In this document: positions 47,473 to 58,244 of the stretch, in pieces
How positions within the stretch are numbered: position 1 is the first letter of the stretch
Layout of the letters: each line of letters starts with the position of its first letter
Assembly: GCA_027943245.1 (NCBI GenBank)
Contig: JANDJZ010000183.1
Coordinates: 1-64,000 of the forward strand
Direction of reading: 5' to 3'
DNA length: 64,000 nt
Source of the DNA: Acanthamoeba sp. SK_2022b
Taxonomy: Eukaryota; Discosea; Longamoebia; Acanthamoebidae
Notes under the pieces: model-generated
What the model was told of the DNA's origin: nothing
Database searches by the model: none
The model's input: the letters and a program-made list of their open reading frames with translations, nothing else
Position numbers and translations under genes: made by a program

Positions 47473-48942
47473 ATGAAGTGGGTGGCAGCGGTGAGGTGGG
47501 GCGTGGTGGCGCTGGTGATGGCGGCTGCCGTGGCATTCCTGGCCGCGGGCGGGTGGCGGGTGTTCGCGGGGGTCGGACCCAACTACTGCGCCATGACCTA
47601 CATGCTGCCCCGCTACTTCCCTGTCCCCGTTCCCGGCTCGCCCCACGCGGCCAAGTACTCCCTCTCCCTCTACCGCGAGGGCGACCAGCAGACTGTCCTC
47701 GTACTCCCTCCTCTCCTGCTCGCACTCTACACTTTTCATCTTCTCCTCATCCCTGACGCGCTACACAACGCTACGCGGTTTGTGGTGGGTGGCCTGCCAG
47801 GAAGGGCAGCCCGTGCTGTTCATTCCGGGCAACGCGGGGTCGTCCTCGCAGGTGCGCTCGCTCGGGGCCGAGGTCGGCAGCCTCGTCCTCTTCAAGGTTC
47901 ATCTCTCTCTCTCTCTCTGGGAGAGCCTCTGCCCTCACGCCCTGCCTGCGCTCCAGGGCTTCAAGGGCGCCGACCTCTTCGCGGCCCACTTCAACGAGGA
48001 GCTGTCGGCCTTTAACGGCGACCTTCTCGCCGATCACGCCGAGCACGTCGTGCACTGCATCGACGCCATCCTCCAGGCCTACCGAGGTGAGCCCCACCTC
48101 CCACTCTGCTCTCTCTCTCTCTCTCGCTCTCCCCGACCACGGCGTGTTGACTCGAGCGCCGCCGCACATCGGACCGGGCGCGGTGGTGCGCCAGAGGGGG
48201 AGTTCAGCGGCGGCGGGTCCCGGCCCACGTCCGTCGTGCTCGTGGGCCATTCCATGGGCGGCTTCGTGGCCCGCGCGCTCTTCACCCATCCGGCGTTCCG
48301 GCCCAGCACTGTCGACACCATCATCACGCTCAACACGCCGCATCGGTACTACGACGACTACTACGACTTCGATTACAGCTGACTACTACTACCATTGTGT
48401 CTGATCATGACCGCACACGCACACGCACACGCACACGCACACGCACACGCACACGCACACGCACACGCGTGTTGCTGCAGGCTCATGCCGTTGCTGCTGC
48501 ATCACTCGGTGGCGGACATCTACCGCAAGGTAAACGGCTTCTGGCGGCAGCAGTTCAACTTGACCCACCCCCGCGCCGGCGAGGCCTCTCCCACGAGCCC
48601 CTCCAGTACTCCTCGTTTCCTCGGCGCATTCCATTCCACATACCAATCATTCCTCCTGTCCCCCCTCGAATATCTCCCACATCGAGCCACTCACGAGGTC
48701 TCTCCCCTCTCTCTCGGCCACGCAGGCCTGGCCAACGTCATGGTGCTCTCCATCGCGGGCAGCTTCAGGGACACTCTGGTGCGGTCGGACCTGGCCAGCT
48801 TGGAGACGCTGGTGCCCGTCTCGCACGGGATCTCCCTGCTGACCACCTCCGTGCCCGGCGTACGGCTCGAGGCCGACCATCTGGTGCGCACCATCGCTCG
48901 CCTCCAGTGCTCCGCGAGTGTCGACAACAAAGAAGCCTCTGG

Positions 48943-49019
<77 letters not shown>

Positions 49020-50183
49020 TGCAGAGCATCCTGTGGTGCAACCAGCTGGTCCTGGCCTTGGCCAAATCGCTGGTCGAGCTGGCCGATCTGCAGGTCGCTC
49101 GCCCCAGCGTCCCCGTCGACGTGAGAATGCGCCTCTTCGGCCGCCGTTTCCTCAGGTGCCCTCCCGCCAAGCCGCCCCTCCCCTCTTGGCGCCACGCTCA
49201 CCCGATTGGGCGCCCAGTCCTCTCCCCTATTGGTTCGGGTTTTCACTGCCATACGAGAGGTGGTCCACCCCGCCTCTCCTTGCTCCGGTCACGCGGTAGG
49301 CGCCTCCCTCTGCTCTCGCCCCCCTCCCCCACAGATGAGTGTCGCGTGCGATCACGCTGACGGGTGGCCGCTGGGTGGCCTACGGCTGGCGATGACCGCA
49401 GGCTGAAGCCCATGGCGGAGCTCGCGCCGGAGGACATGCACCCGCTCCCCTCGCTTCGACTGCGAACAAACGACGGGCTCGTGCGTGTCTTCAACGTCTC
49501 GCACTGGTACGCATACACCAGTGTGACCGCGCAGAGTGCCCCCCCCCCCCCTCTCGCAATGACTCACTGGATGCTGGCGCGGCCAGGCGCGACAATTCCT
49601 TGGATTCCTTTGTGATGGTTTCGCAGAGGAGTCCAGACGACTTACGAGTGACCCTCTACCCCGTCGGCGAGGTACACCTCCGCGCGTCAATGCGCGACCG
49701 TGTCCAGCAAAAACGATGGCTCAATGACAGGCCTGCGTGTGTGTGGTGGCGTAAAGGGCCCAGCGGTGTCGGCAGCCAATCTGTCGTTCGTGGCCCGACA
49801 GTACGGCGACGAAGACATCTTCGTGCGAGGCAAGCGCTGGCGCGTAAGCGAGCGAGGACCGAGGACCGACCTCGCCCTCCTCTACCTCTCGCCCGAAAGG
49901 CTCCGCGGTTTGTCGACACCACATTCCACACGCATTCTCTCTCTCTCTCCCCCCCCCCAATCCACGCGTGCGCTGACGGCCGCGCGCCGCGATAGATGTC
50001 GCGTACATTGCGGTCGAGTCTACCGGCCTTCCCCGGGACGAGTCTGCCGACACCAAGCCCGTCTTTGGCCAACTCCTGAGGCGAGAGGCGGTCCCGCTTC
50101 CGCTCCCACGCTACGGCTTCACCAGTACGGACCGCCTCTCCGCGCGTGACCACACGATGTCTGACCACACACACACACACACA

Positions 50184-50256
<73 letters not shown>

Positions 50257-51193
50257 CAGCAAAGATGCACCTGCCCCAGGGCCACGCGGCGTTGGTCAAC
50301 GTGACCGTGAAGGGCGTGGACCACCGCATCCCGCTGCTGCTCACTCTGCGGGCCGTAGGCGGGGGTCGTGCCGAGTGGGCGCCGGCCATGTTCGGCCTCA
50401 TGCCCCACATGAGCGAGGAGCTCATGGTCACCACCGACCTCTCGCGGGTTCTGCCCTCCCCCCTCTCTCCCCAAGCCTCGCGTGCTCGCCGCTGATGACG
50501 TCAGCAAATCGCAGGTGCCGATCAAGTTCCACGGCGCGATGGAGCGGCAGCCCCTCCACTTGCTCTTCTTCATCGACCCCGAATGCAGTTATCAGGTGCG
50601 CCCTTATATTACATTATATTTATAATATAATGTAAAAGAATATAATATAAAAATAAATGTAATATAAAATTTTGTTATCTTTTTAGATTTTGTTAACCAT
50701 GGACGCAGATCGAGGTCGGCTACGACTACATGGGGATCATGGAGCAGATGCTCAAGTACCACCTCCTCTCCGGCGTCGCGGCCTACTTCTTCGTGTTTTT
50801 GCTGGTCTTGGCCGCCCTGGCCCAGCGCTACTCGGCCGGCCGTACGCCCCGCGACCGCCTCGCCCACGGCCACCGGTGCATTCCACGCATTGCTGAGCAC
50901 CACTCTTCCCTGTCGACTGTGACTGCAGGCTCGATGGACGTGGTCGAGGTCTGGCGCGACCACACGTTCCGCATGAGCTGCCTCCTCCTCGCGTGCCTGC
51001 CCCTGTTCGAGTGGATCTGGGTCTCGATCACCGCCGACGTCCATTTCCAGGTATAGTATACCGACCGCAGCCATCGAGACACCCGCGTGCCTCAACTGTC
51101 GCTCACTCTTTTTCGTGTGTTTGCCCGGCCCATGCTCGCCGACTCGCCAGCGGCTATACTCGTTCTTCGGTACTGGCCAACACAACACAACAC

Positions 51194-51246
<53 letters not shown>

Positions 51247-52460
51247 GACACGCATGTCTAAGATGACGATATGGCAACGCGTAAAGGCGATGCGTTTGCG
51301 CGGCTGCCGGGCCCGCTGGGCGACCACTCGTTCGTTGACTTGGACGTCGCGGCGCCCCCGCTCTCGCTCTACCCGTTCATCTACGCCTTTGGGAGCCTCC
51401 TCTTCCTCGCCTACCTGGTGCTGGTCCGCGTCGCGCTGGCCCTCATCTCCACGGCCTTCCGCCTCCTCCTGAGGCTCGGCCGCGTGGCATCGTGTCGACG
51501 AAAAACACAGCGGCCACCGCGCCACGGCGACGGTCGCGGCCAATCGCGCGAGTCATCGCAGGGGCAGCGTCGCGATGACGAGGCCCAGCAGCGGCGGCGC
51601 CTGTCGGCGCTCGGCGTGGTGTATCTGCTGCTGCTGGCCATCAGCGCGGGTCTCACCCTCGCCCTGCACTCCTTCCTGGGCCTCCTCAGCGCCACGCTGG
51701 TGCTCGGCGTCTCCACGGCCTGGCAGGCCGCGCGGGCCAAGGTATGCCTACATCGAGCGCGTGTCCTCTTCCAAACAACGTGTACAGATTATTTGTCGAC
51801 TCGCTGACACGCGACACTGGCCGCAGAGCGATGCGTCGCGGCCGATGACGACAGCGCAGGCCTACGAGCGGGAGGCCCTCTTCTCGTACCAGACCATGAT
51901 CCTCGTGGCCTGCGTCGCCACCCTGAGCGCCATGGCCCCGCTCTTCGTGAGCTGGTATGTGCGCCACACACACACGCGCGCGCGAGCCATTCCGTGCATT
52001 CCGTTCATTCCACTCGATCGAACGGAAACAGGGTCAAGTCGCTGCCGTCGCCGGTGGCGGGCGACAGCTACGAGCTCCTGTGCCTGATACTCATCGTGAT
52101 CACCGCCTTTGCCAGCCATCCATTCCAACGGGGCTACGCGAGCTCCCTCCTCTCGTACGTTGCCGCCAGTTGACCATTGCTGCTGTCCAAGCGAAACGTC
52201 GCTCCGATCGCCTTTGATCGACCGCTGCCCACCACTCACACGCCTCTCGCACACACTGCAATGAACGTAGGCTGGTGGCGTACGGCGCAGCGGTCGTGGT
52301 GGTGTGCTACTGCCTGGTGCCGTTGTATCGACTGCAGGACGTGGCGCTCGTCTACTCCCTCTTGGTCTTCCTCCACCTGCAGAAACAGCCATTACCACTT
52401 GTGGTGATGCCGATGGCCAGAGTGGCGCAGAACATTCTGTATTGTTTACGGGTCCAGTAG
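47473..52460 (+). CDS. PGAP1: PGAP1-like GPI inositol-deacylase
   Basis: ER membrane lipase that removes the inositol acyl chain from GPI anchors. ATG at 47473 (MKWVAAVRWG) starts a signal anchor rich in Ala/Val. The lumenal part has NYCAMTYMLPRYFPVP, then VLFIPGNAGSSSQVRSLGAE (near 47,815), LFAAHFNEELSAFNGDLL (near 47,975) and the lipase nucleophile elbow VLVGHSMGGF (near 48,240). HGISLLTTSVPGV and SILWCNQLVLALAK (near 49,025) are also PGAP1-like. From about 50,730 several hydrophobic segments follow (LLSGVAAYFFVFLLVLAAL; LVYLLLLAISAGLTLALHS), as expected for the multi-pass C-terminus. The stop is at 52458-52460. The divergent neighbour starts 153 bp away. Confidence 0.88.
48413..48468. repeat. 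(CACACG)n repeat in a PGAP1 intron
   Basis: Directly before a GTTGCTGCAG acceptor and the LMPLLLHHSV exon. Confidence 0.95.
48945..49018. repeat. (TG)n microsatellite in a PGAP1 intron
   Basis: Ends 5 bp from the acceptor of the SILWCNQL exon. Confidence 0.95.
50165..50255. repeat. (CA)n microsatellite in a PGAP1 intron
   Basis: About 90 bp with one CATA interruption, next to the KMHLPQGHAALVNV exon. Confidence 0.95.
51196..51244. repeat. (CA)n microsatellite in a PGAP1 intron
   Basis: Preceded by CAACACAACACAAAA, upstream of the exon encoding PLSLYPFIYAFG. Confidence 0.95.
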
Positions 52461-52660
52461 CCTACTGTTGTTTTTAGGAAAGATGTGGCCTCGCCTCCAA
52501 GAGGCAAACACTTGTGGGCTCATGTGGTGTAAGGCATCATCAACGTCGGGGAATGTGCAAAAAACTGAGAGGGTGAGTAAGGCCTTGTTGGTTGTCCCCA
52601 CAAGACATGTAGGAGAGAAGGATCCCCTCCCCTGTGCAGAGGTCCAAAGAGCATTCAAAA

Positions 52661-52779
52661 AGGATACGACACGGTGGATTCCCGGGTGGTCGCCCACCCC
52701 AGTACTAACACCGCCTGGCGCAGCCCAACTTCGCTGTTCGGATGGGAAGCGGTGCTTTCTGCGCAGTATGGCCGTATCC
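52661..52779 (-). rRNA. 5S ribosomal RNA gene, variant
   Basis: 119 nt. Differs from the other copies by AA to GG in GTTAAGCTGCG (here GTTGGGCTGCG), inside the internal promoter region, and by GTGTCGTATCC near the 3' end. The change breaks a stem I pair and may make this a pseudogene. Confidence 0.8.
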
Positions 52780-52784
52780 AACAT

Positions 52785-53479
52785 CTCTCATCATCGCCTG
52801 CCGTGTCCCGCTGTGTTTCTGTTGTCCCCTGTCTTGGAGTTGCCCTTGCACTGCTTGATGGTCATCATGAATTTGTTGTTGTGAAATGCTGTTTTTGTTG
52901 TTCAGAGATGTGTGAGTGGGAGGAAAACGAACATGGAGAATGATCTACTTACTTCACCAAGCAACAGGGTAATTTTATTGAGTGGGCTCTTGTTGAGGTA
53001 GAGTGCTTGTTTTATGTTTTACTCCCTCAGAGCGACATGTACTCTGCCTCTGTAGAGGAGAGAAACTGAGTGTTCACTTGTCTGGGGAGGTGCCCTAAAT
53101 GTCTACAGCTGCATGCTAATTTGACTGTTGAAAACTGTAGACACTTTATGAAGGGGCAGTGTCTCATTTTCCTGAACACTCTGTTGAGAGCCTATCATCA
53201 CCTGAAGGGGAGCTGAGCAATGTGAAACTTGCATTCTGTCCAAGCACAGTTGCCACAAGGTTGGCCTGTTTATAAATCTACATGCATAAGGGAAGCCATA
53301 CATAGTGATGTATGTGGGCCTATTGACCTAGGAACTAATAGTCAACAGTGATTATGTTGACAATTTGAGTATCAAAAAGTTGTGTCAACCTGTCCACTTT
53401 CTTGCAAACAGGCCAACACCACAACAGAATTGTTTCATTTTGTTGATGGCTGATTATGAAGAGCAGCTTCACTCAACAG
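52785..53479. other. CpG-poor spacer, nothing recognised
   Basis: AT-richer sequence without a credible exon. The 53,390-53,470 part precedes a copia remnant and may belong to it. Confidence 0.5.
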
Positions 53480-53800
53480 GAGACAAGGCAATGTAGTTGA
53501 TTACAATGAAAATGGCATATGGTACCTAGACTCAGCAGTATACTTCACCCACACTACTCCTTTACCCTGGAACAAGTATTATATGTGCCTGGTTTAGCCC
53601 AAAACTTTGTCTCAGCAGACAAGTTCTCCTGCCCAGGCTATATTGTTCTTCATGCTGGAGGTGTCTCCATACGTAAGACAGATACCCTAGTCTTCAACAC
53701 TACTCCTACCTATACCAGTGGCAGTTGTCATTGCCCCTCACTCCTTGCTGTGCAACTGTGCAGAAGATTTGAGGCACTGGCAGTCCTTGGTCCAGTGTAC
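53480..53800 (+). pseudogene. copia protease / pre-integrase remnant
   Basis: GIWYLDSAVYFTHTT near 53,510 matches the copia protease box WYLDSGASxHxT with Gly to Ala. FTLEQVLYVPGLAQNFVSAD near 53,565 matches the family's VLYVPGLxxNLLS segment. No LTR seen; frames break soon after. Confidence 0.6.
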
Positions 53801-54164
53801 CTTTGCCTGCAGAACTTGCAATATGGGCGATCAACCATGCCTTGCCACCATGTGCATCTCGAACTGCACTGTATTTTCAAGGGCAAGTTGAACATTGCAG
53901 TCAGAGTCCTCAGACAGGGCTCTTCTTTGTTGAAGAGATCCTCCTCCTCCATATCTTGGTGCTTGTAGGAAGAAGAGGAAGAGGAAGACGAATGGTGCTT
54001 TTGGGACTTGCTTCCCCTATTCCCCTAGCATCCTTGTCGCTTGATGGGGAAGGAGATCTCTCCTTCTTCTGGCTGTACCAGTGCTTCTTGTGCTTTTTGG
54101 GAGAATGTTTGGAGCTTGAATGGGAAAGCTTGTGCATAGGTTCCACGGTGCAAAGAGTGTAGGC

Positions 54165-55015
54165 CTGCAACCTTATACCTGCCTGACTGGTGCATAACCA
54201 AGTCTTCTGTAATATCACCATTACTTTTCTGCCAGTGGGGCACACCCATGAGGACAGTGATCAGATGTTCTCCACCTTTTGTGGGCATGAAGTACAATCC
54301 TCCTGTGTTTACTGTGGAGGACTTTGTACAAGGGCTCAACACTTGGTACTCCAGGATATTCATAAGCCAGAGCCTCTTTTCCTGCTTGAATGTTGGTCAT
54401 TCAAAAGACCTGGCTGGACCCTTCTATCCAAAGTAAAGGGCACCGCATGCCCACATATCTTCTGCTTTACTCATGGTGATAATGAAAAGGTGCAGCTGAA
54501 AACCAAGGACTACCACTCCAGTTCCTCAGCTTGGATGGGCCTATCCCCCTTGTTCCTGCTTGGCTTGATCCAACCACTCTCAAGGATACCCTGCATGCCC
54601 TCACAGACCTCAACAACTGTGCTAAGCTCCAGCCTCTTATGAGTGCATGGTACCTCTCTTCAATAATCCTCCTCATTAGTGCCTACTTGTGAATGCATTG
54701 GAGGGTTTACAACTATGCTGCTTCTCAAGCCCATGATACTATTCCTGCTGAGCCTCTTGACCCACCTTACTGTGCTGCCCTCGCCCTAACAGGCAAGGCC
54801 ACCTGTGATCTCACCAGCCTGATGATGGTGCAATAATAGCAGTCTGGTGAAATGTTTGGCTTGGCTTGGTGAAGCGCACTACAAGGGCACATATCTTCCT
54901 CAACTGGTTAGAGGAAGATAATGATCTCATACCTGCACTACAAAAGCAACTCATACCTGCACTACAAAAGCAACTTTTTGACATGTGTGAGAGTTGGCCT
55001 GAAAATTCATAGCAC
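54165..55015 (+). mobile_element. decayed transposon-like repeat, copy B, with VGHTHED motif
   Basis: FLPVGHTHEDSDQMFSTF at 54,228-54,283 resembles the VGHTHED signature of uncharacterised transposon-associated proteins in protists and fungi. It is followed by frames shared with copy A (26830). Several stops and shifts. The end of the family (27530-27665 in copy A) resumes only at 56,790 here. Confidence 0.6.
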
Positions 55016-55326
55016 ATGCTAACAATCATTACTGAAGGATCGTAGTGTTGACCTGGTGCAGGGCATGGTTGACTACCTGCACATACTTGCTGCAGTCTCC
55101 ATGCACAAGGAGCTGAGAACGCAGAGCACTGTTGCTCCAGCCATAGTGGTATTCCTTGGCCTGACCTGCGCTTCCCCAATCACATCCATGGTTTTTGAGT
55201 TATATCAGATATGCTGCCAGCGCCACTGGACGTTGAGATGGTGTGGCTGGCTTACATGATCCGCACCAAGGACTACCAAGAGGTTGTAACTTGTCGTCTT
55301 ATGCCTCTTAACTAGAGAGTTTTCTC

Positions 55327-55425
<99 letters not shown>

Positions 55426-56789
55426 CTAATAACTACACCTGCACGCAATCTACTCCACTAGGTGTGCGACCTTAACTTTGGCCAGCTTGTAGACCACATC
55501 CTGCCTTCAACGGTCAGCCTGCTGTGCCGCAGCGCCAGTGCATCCGATTCCGCGTCGGGAGAAACCTGGCTGGCGAACCATTGGAGTGGAGCTGGCGCTG
55601 TGTGATGCCAGCTCGAAGGACGGAATGGGCGTGGACTTGGCGCCAAGCACTGTCATTAAGGACCAGACATGGTTTGCTCAGTTTGTAGCCGAAGCTGCCC
55701 AAGCGCAAGAATGGTGGGCGCGTGCAAATACCACTGAGTCAGTGGAGGGAGGGAAGCTGACTGCTCACGAACTGACGGCGAAGACAGTGGAGTGGTTCTG
55801 CGACCGTCTCGCCGACCAGATCCTCATCGGTGCGTTTCCCAGTGTGCTGGTGTAGGAGCTAACAAACTGAGTGGGTCATCTGCACCCTTGTACACGAATG
55901 GCGTGCGCCATGGCAGGCTATGAAAGGATGATCTATCTACTGGCGCGCAAACCTCACAGGTTTGTGGCGCTGACCACTTTTGCAAGCGCATGGTCTTTTG
56001 ATCTGCATTTCCAGGATGAAAGAGTTTGTGCCTCCATTCTTGCTGGACCTGGTGTGGCATGTTCACCAGGTGCACCCTGTGGCCTACCGACGTGACATGC
56101 GCAGGTTCGTCCCAAGCATATGACCCAATCATAATTGTGATTAGAGAGGTTGACCTTGCTGGCTAAGGGTGGCTGACACAGTGATTGAGCATCAGCTGTG
56201 GCCATCAACCAGCGAGTCCCTTGGCCAGCCACAAAGTGCTCTTGCCCTGTGGACTGAAGAATTCTGCAAGGCTTCCTACCTGGGATGTGAACTCAAGCAC
56301 ATTGTCCGGACCTAAGGCCTATTAACCAATCGGTTATCCTCACTGACCAACCATCTAGTTGTTCGCATAAAATGGTATGAGCCCATGGGGACTTGAACCC
56401 CGATGCAGGGTACTTGCAATGTTTGTAAGGGATGTACACAATCCAAATAAAACAATTTCTTGATCTGATTTTCATCTTGCCCAATACCAACAACATTTTG
56501 CCGCAGATGCTTGCCCATCATGTGTTGTAGTGTGCACACCATTGCCACAGGGCTGGGACAAGTGCTTCACATTAGGCTCTCACTGTTGCACACATACACA
56601 AAACGAGGGTGACTTCATGCTAATCTGAGGTTGCACCACAACCCCAAACCACCATCTCATCTCAACTAAACAACAACCAGCACACCACCTGGTTTTGTTA
56701 GCCCATCAGTTAATTTGACTTCCTTTTGCTACACCAAAAATTAAGACCAATATATTCAACTTTCTAAAATGGATTTTGAATAAACAAAA
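55016..56789. other. 1.8 kb segment nested inside repeat copy B
   Basis: Absent from copy A. It contains a (CAA)n tract, an open frame at 55,538-55,855 (ELALCDASSKDGMGVDLAP, then TVEWFCDRLADQI) not assigned to a family, and a second open stretch at 55,871-56,095. CpG content is higher than the surrounding remnant, so it may be a later insertion. Confidence 0.45.
55327..55425. repeat. (CAA)n microsatellite
   Basis: About 33 perfect trinucleotide units, the only long CAA array in the window and outside any recognised gene. Confidence 0.95.
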
Positions 56790-56905
56790 ACTGAAATTTT
56801 ACCCAATTAAGATCTGTTTTATTGCTCTTGACAAGCCTTTACCCCTCCCTTATGGTAATCTTGAAATTACAATCACTGTGATTAATTTGATTAATTCCCC
56901 TGATA
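56790..56905 (+). mobile_element. 3' part of repeat copy B
   Basis: Matches 27530-27665 (shared TTTGATTAATTCCCCTGATA), separated from its other half by the nested segment. Confidence 0.6.
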
Positions 56906-57264
56906 GTGCCTGGATTTGCATCAGAAGGCCATGTATGTTGGCCAGGGCCATTCACTTGGTAGCTCTCCAGTCTTGGTCCTTACTATTTACTCAGTGACCA
57001 GTGTCTTGGTCCTACTATTTACTCAGCAGCTGGTCTCCCACCTCCTGCAGCTGCAAGCTCTCCAGGCCTTTTGCCTCTGAAGTAATACAACGCCCCCTCT
57101 CTTTCAGCCAACCAAGTTGCAGCCCAGACCAATGGCCATGACGAGCTCTGTCTCTCCTGCTGCTTCGCCCGCCTCTAACATTGTGTTTCTCTATCTGAAG
57201 CAATCTGTTCCACAAGAAGGCTCATGTTCAATGACGGCGCAAGAAAACGATTCACATTGCCGCC
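56906..57264. other. spacer, nothing recognised
   Basis: No credible exon. Ends at the stop codon of the minus-strand ankyrin gene. Confidence 0.5.
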
Positions 57265-58170
57265 TTACTCATCGCCTTCATCATCATCACCACCACCATC
57301 ATCATCATTGTTGATGTAGTCGTCGCCGCTGTCGTCGTTGTTGTCGCTATTGTCATCGTCGTCGTCACTGGCGTCATCCTCCTTCTCGTCATCGGCACCT
57401 GGCGGCGAAGTTGAGGCCATGGTCAGGCGGAGGCCTCTGGCGAACATAGACTTGTCGCTGAGAAAGAAACCGGCACACTTGCTGTTGATAAAGCGGTTGA
57501 GACTCGTGGCCGACTCGGGTATCCTCCACCGCGGGGCCCGGTACTGCTTGAACATGTTCTCACCCAGCGCCACCGCGCCGCGCACCTTCCAGGTGACGTT
57601 GTTTATGTGCTGTGCTGTGACGAATTGCCCGACGTCCGGAGAAGGAGACTCGTCCGTGGGTGCAACGTCGTGCCCAAACGAGGTTTCGGGGTGCCAGTCG
57701 GGCGAGAGCATCTGACAGGCGAGCTCCACGAAACGCGCGGCGTTGGCCGTTGGCGCAAGGTCGCGCCTCATCTGCTTGGCCTTCCGCTCGGCCTCGAGCA
57801 CGGGTTCCTCCCTTTCGGTCAGGCGCTTCTTCGAGTGCTCGCGTGCGGCAGCCAACGAGGCAACGCACGACCGAGGCTCCTGCAGGGTGGGCGGACCGCC
57901 CTCGCCCAGGAGCCAGCGCACCGCTTCAATGTGGCCACCCTGGCACGTGGCCGCGAGACATCGACCCGTGCAAGGGCACCCGTTGTCGTGGGCCCAGCGC
58001 AGGGCAGCGACGTCGCCCGCCGCTCCCAGGAGATGGCAGATCTCATCGCCTTCGCCCCTCGAGCACCCGTTTTGCTGTGCCAGAGTGAGTATCGGGAGGT
58101 CGCCCTTCTTGGCCGCCTCAACGCAGGCGCTGGCATCGCATGGGCATCCTTGGGCGCACAGCCACTCGAA
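57265..58170 (-). CDS. ankyrin-repeat protein, 5' end uncertain
   Basis: Read on the minus strand, ankyrin units with the C-P-C/W spacing common in Acanthamoeba and its large DNA viruses: VFEWLCAQGCPCDASACVEA, then LGAAGDVAALRWAHDNGCPC and CQGGHIEAVRWLLGEGG. A charged region (ERKAKQMRRDL) follows, then a globular-looking stretch (HINNVTWKVRGAVALG, NRFINSKCAGFFLSD) not assigned, and a Ser/Asp/Asn-rich acidic end (DDDEGDE-stop at 57265). The open frame runs to an ATG at 58248, but that start lies in a pasted CSE1 fragment, so the true 5' exons may be elsewhere, perhaps at 61.5-61.9 kb. Confidence 0.7.
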   Translation of the reverse strand, partial: FEWLCAQGCPCDASACVEAAKKGDLPILTLAQQNGCSRGEGDEICHLLGAAGDVAALRWAHDNGCPCTGRCLAATCQGGHIEAVRWLLGEGGPPTLQEPRSCVASLAAAREHSKKRLTEREEPVLEAERKAKQMRRDLAPTANAARFVELACQMLSPDWHPETSFGHDVAPTDESPSPDVGQFVTAQHINNVTWKVRGAVALGENMFKQYRAPRWRIPESATSLNRFINSKCAGFFLSDKSMFARGLRLTMASTSPPGADDEKEDDASDDDDDNSDNNDDSGDDYINNDDDGGGDDDEGDE

Positions 58171-58173
58171 CAC

Positions 58174-58239
58174 GCGTTGAATAAGGCCACGATGTCGACA
58201 AACTGGTTTGTCTTGGTGGCACCGCCGGCGGCAGTGGAC
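58174..58239 (-). repeat. copied CSE1 exon fragment
   Basis: 66 bp nearly identical to 37509-37574 (two mismatches seen over 64 bp), encoding [17 protein letters not shown] in the CSE1 frame. It joins the ankyrin frame out of register. Confidence 0.9.
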
Positions 58240-58244
58240 ATCTA

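Noticed and set aside
56383..56420. tRNA-like T arm (minus strand GGTTCAAGTCC, a good B box)
   Set aside because: No matching 5' acceptor strand or anticodon arm could be found upstream, so at most a tRNA or SINE fragment.
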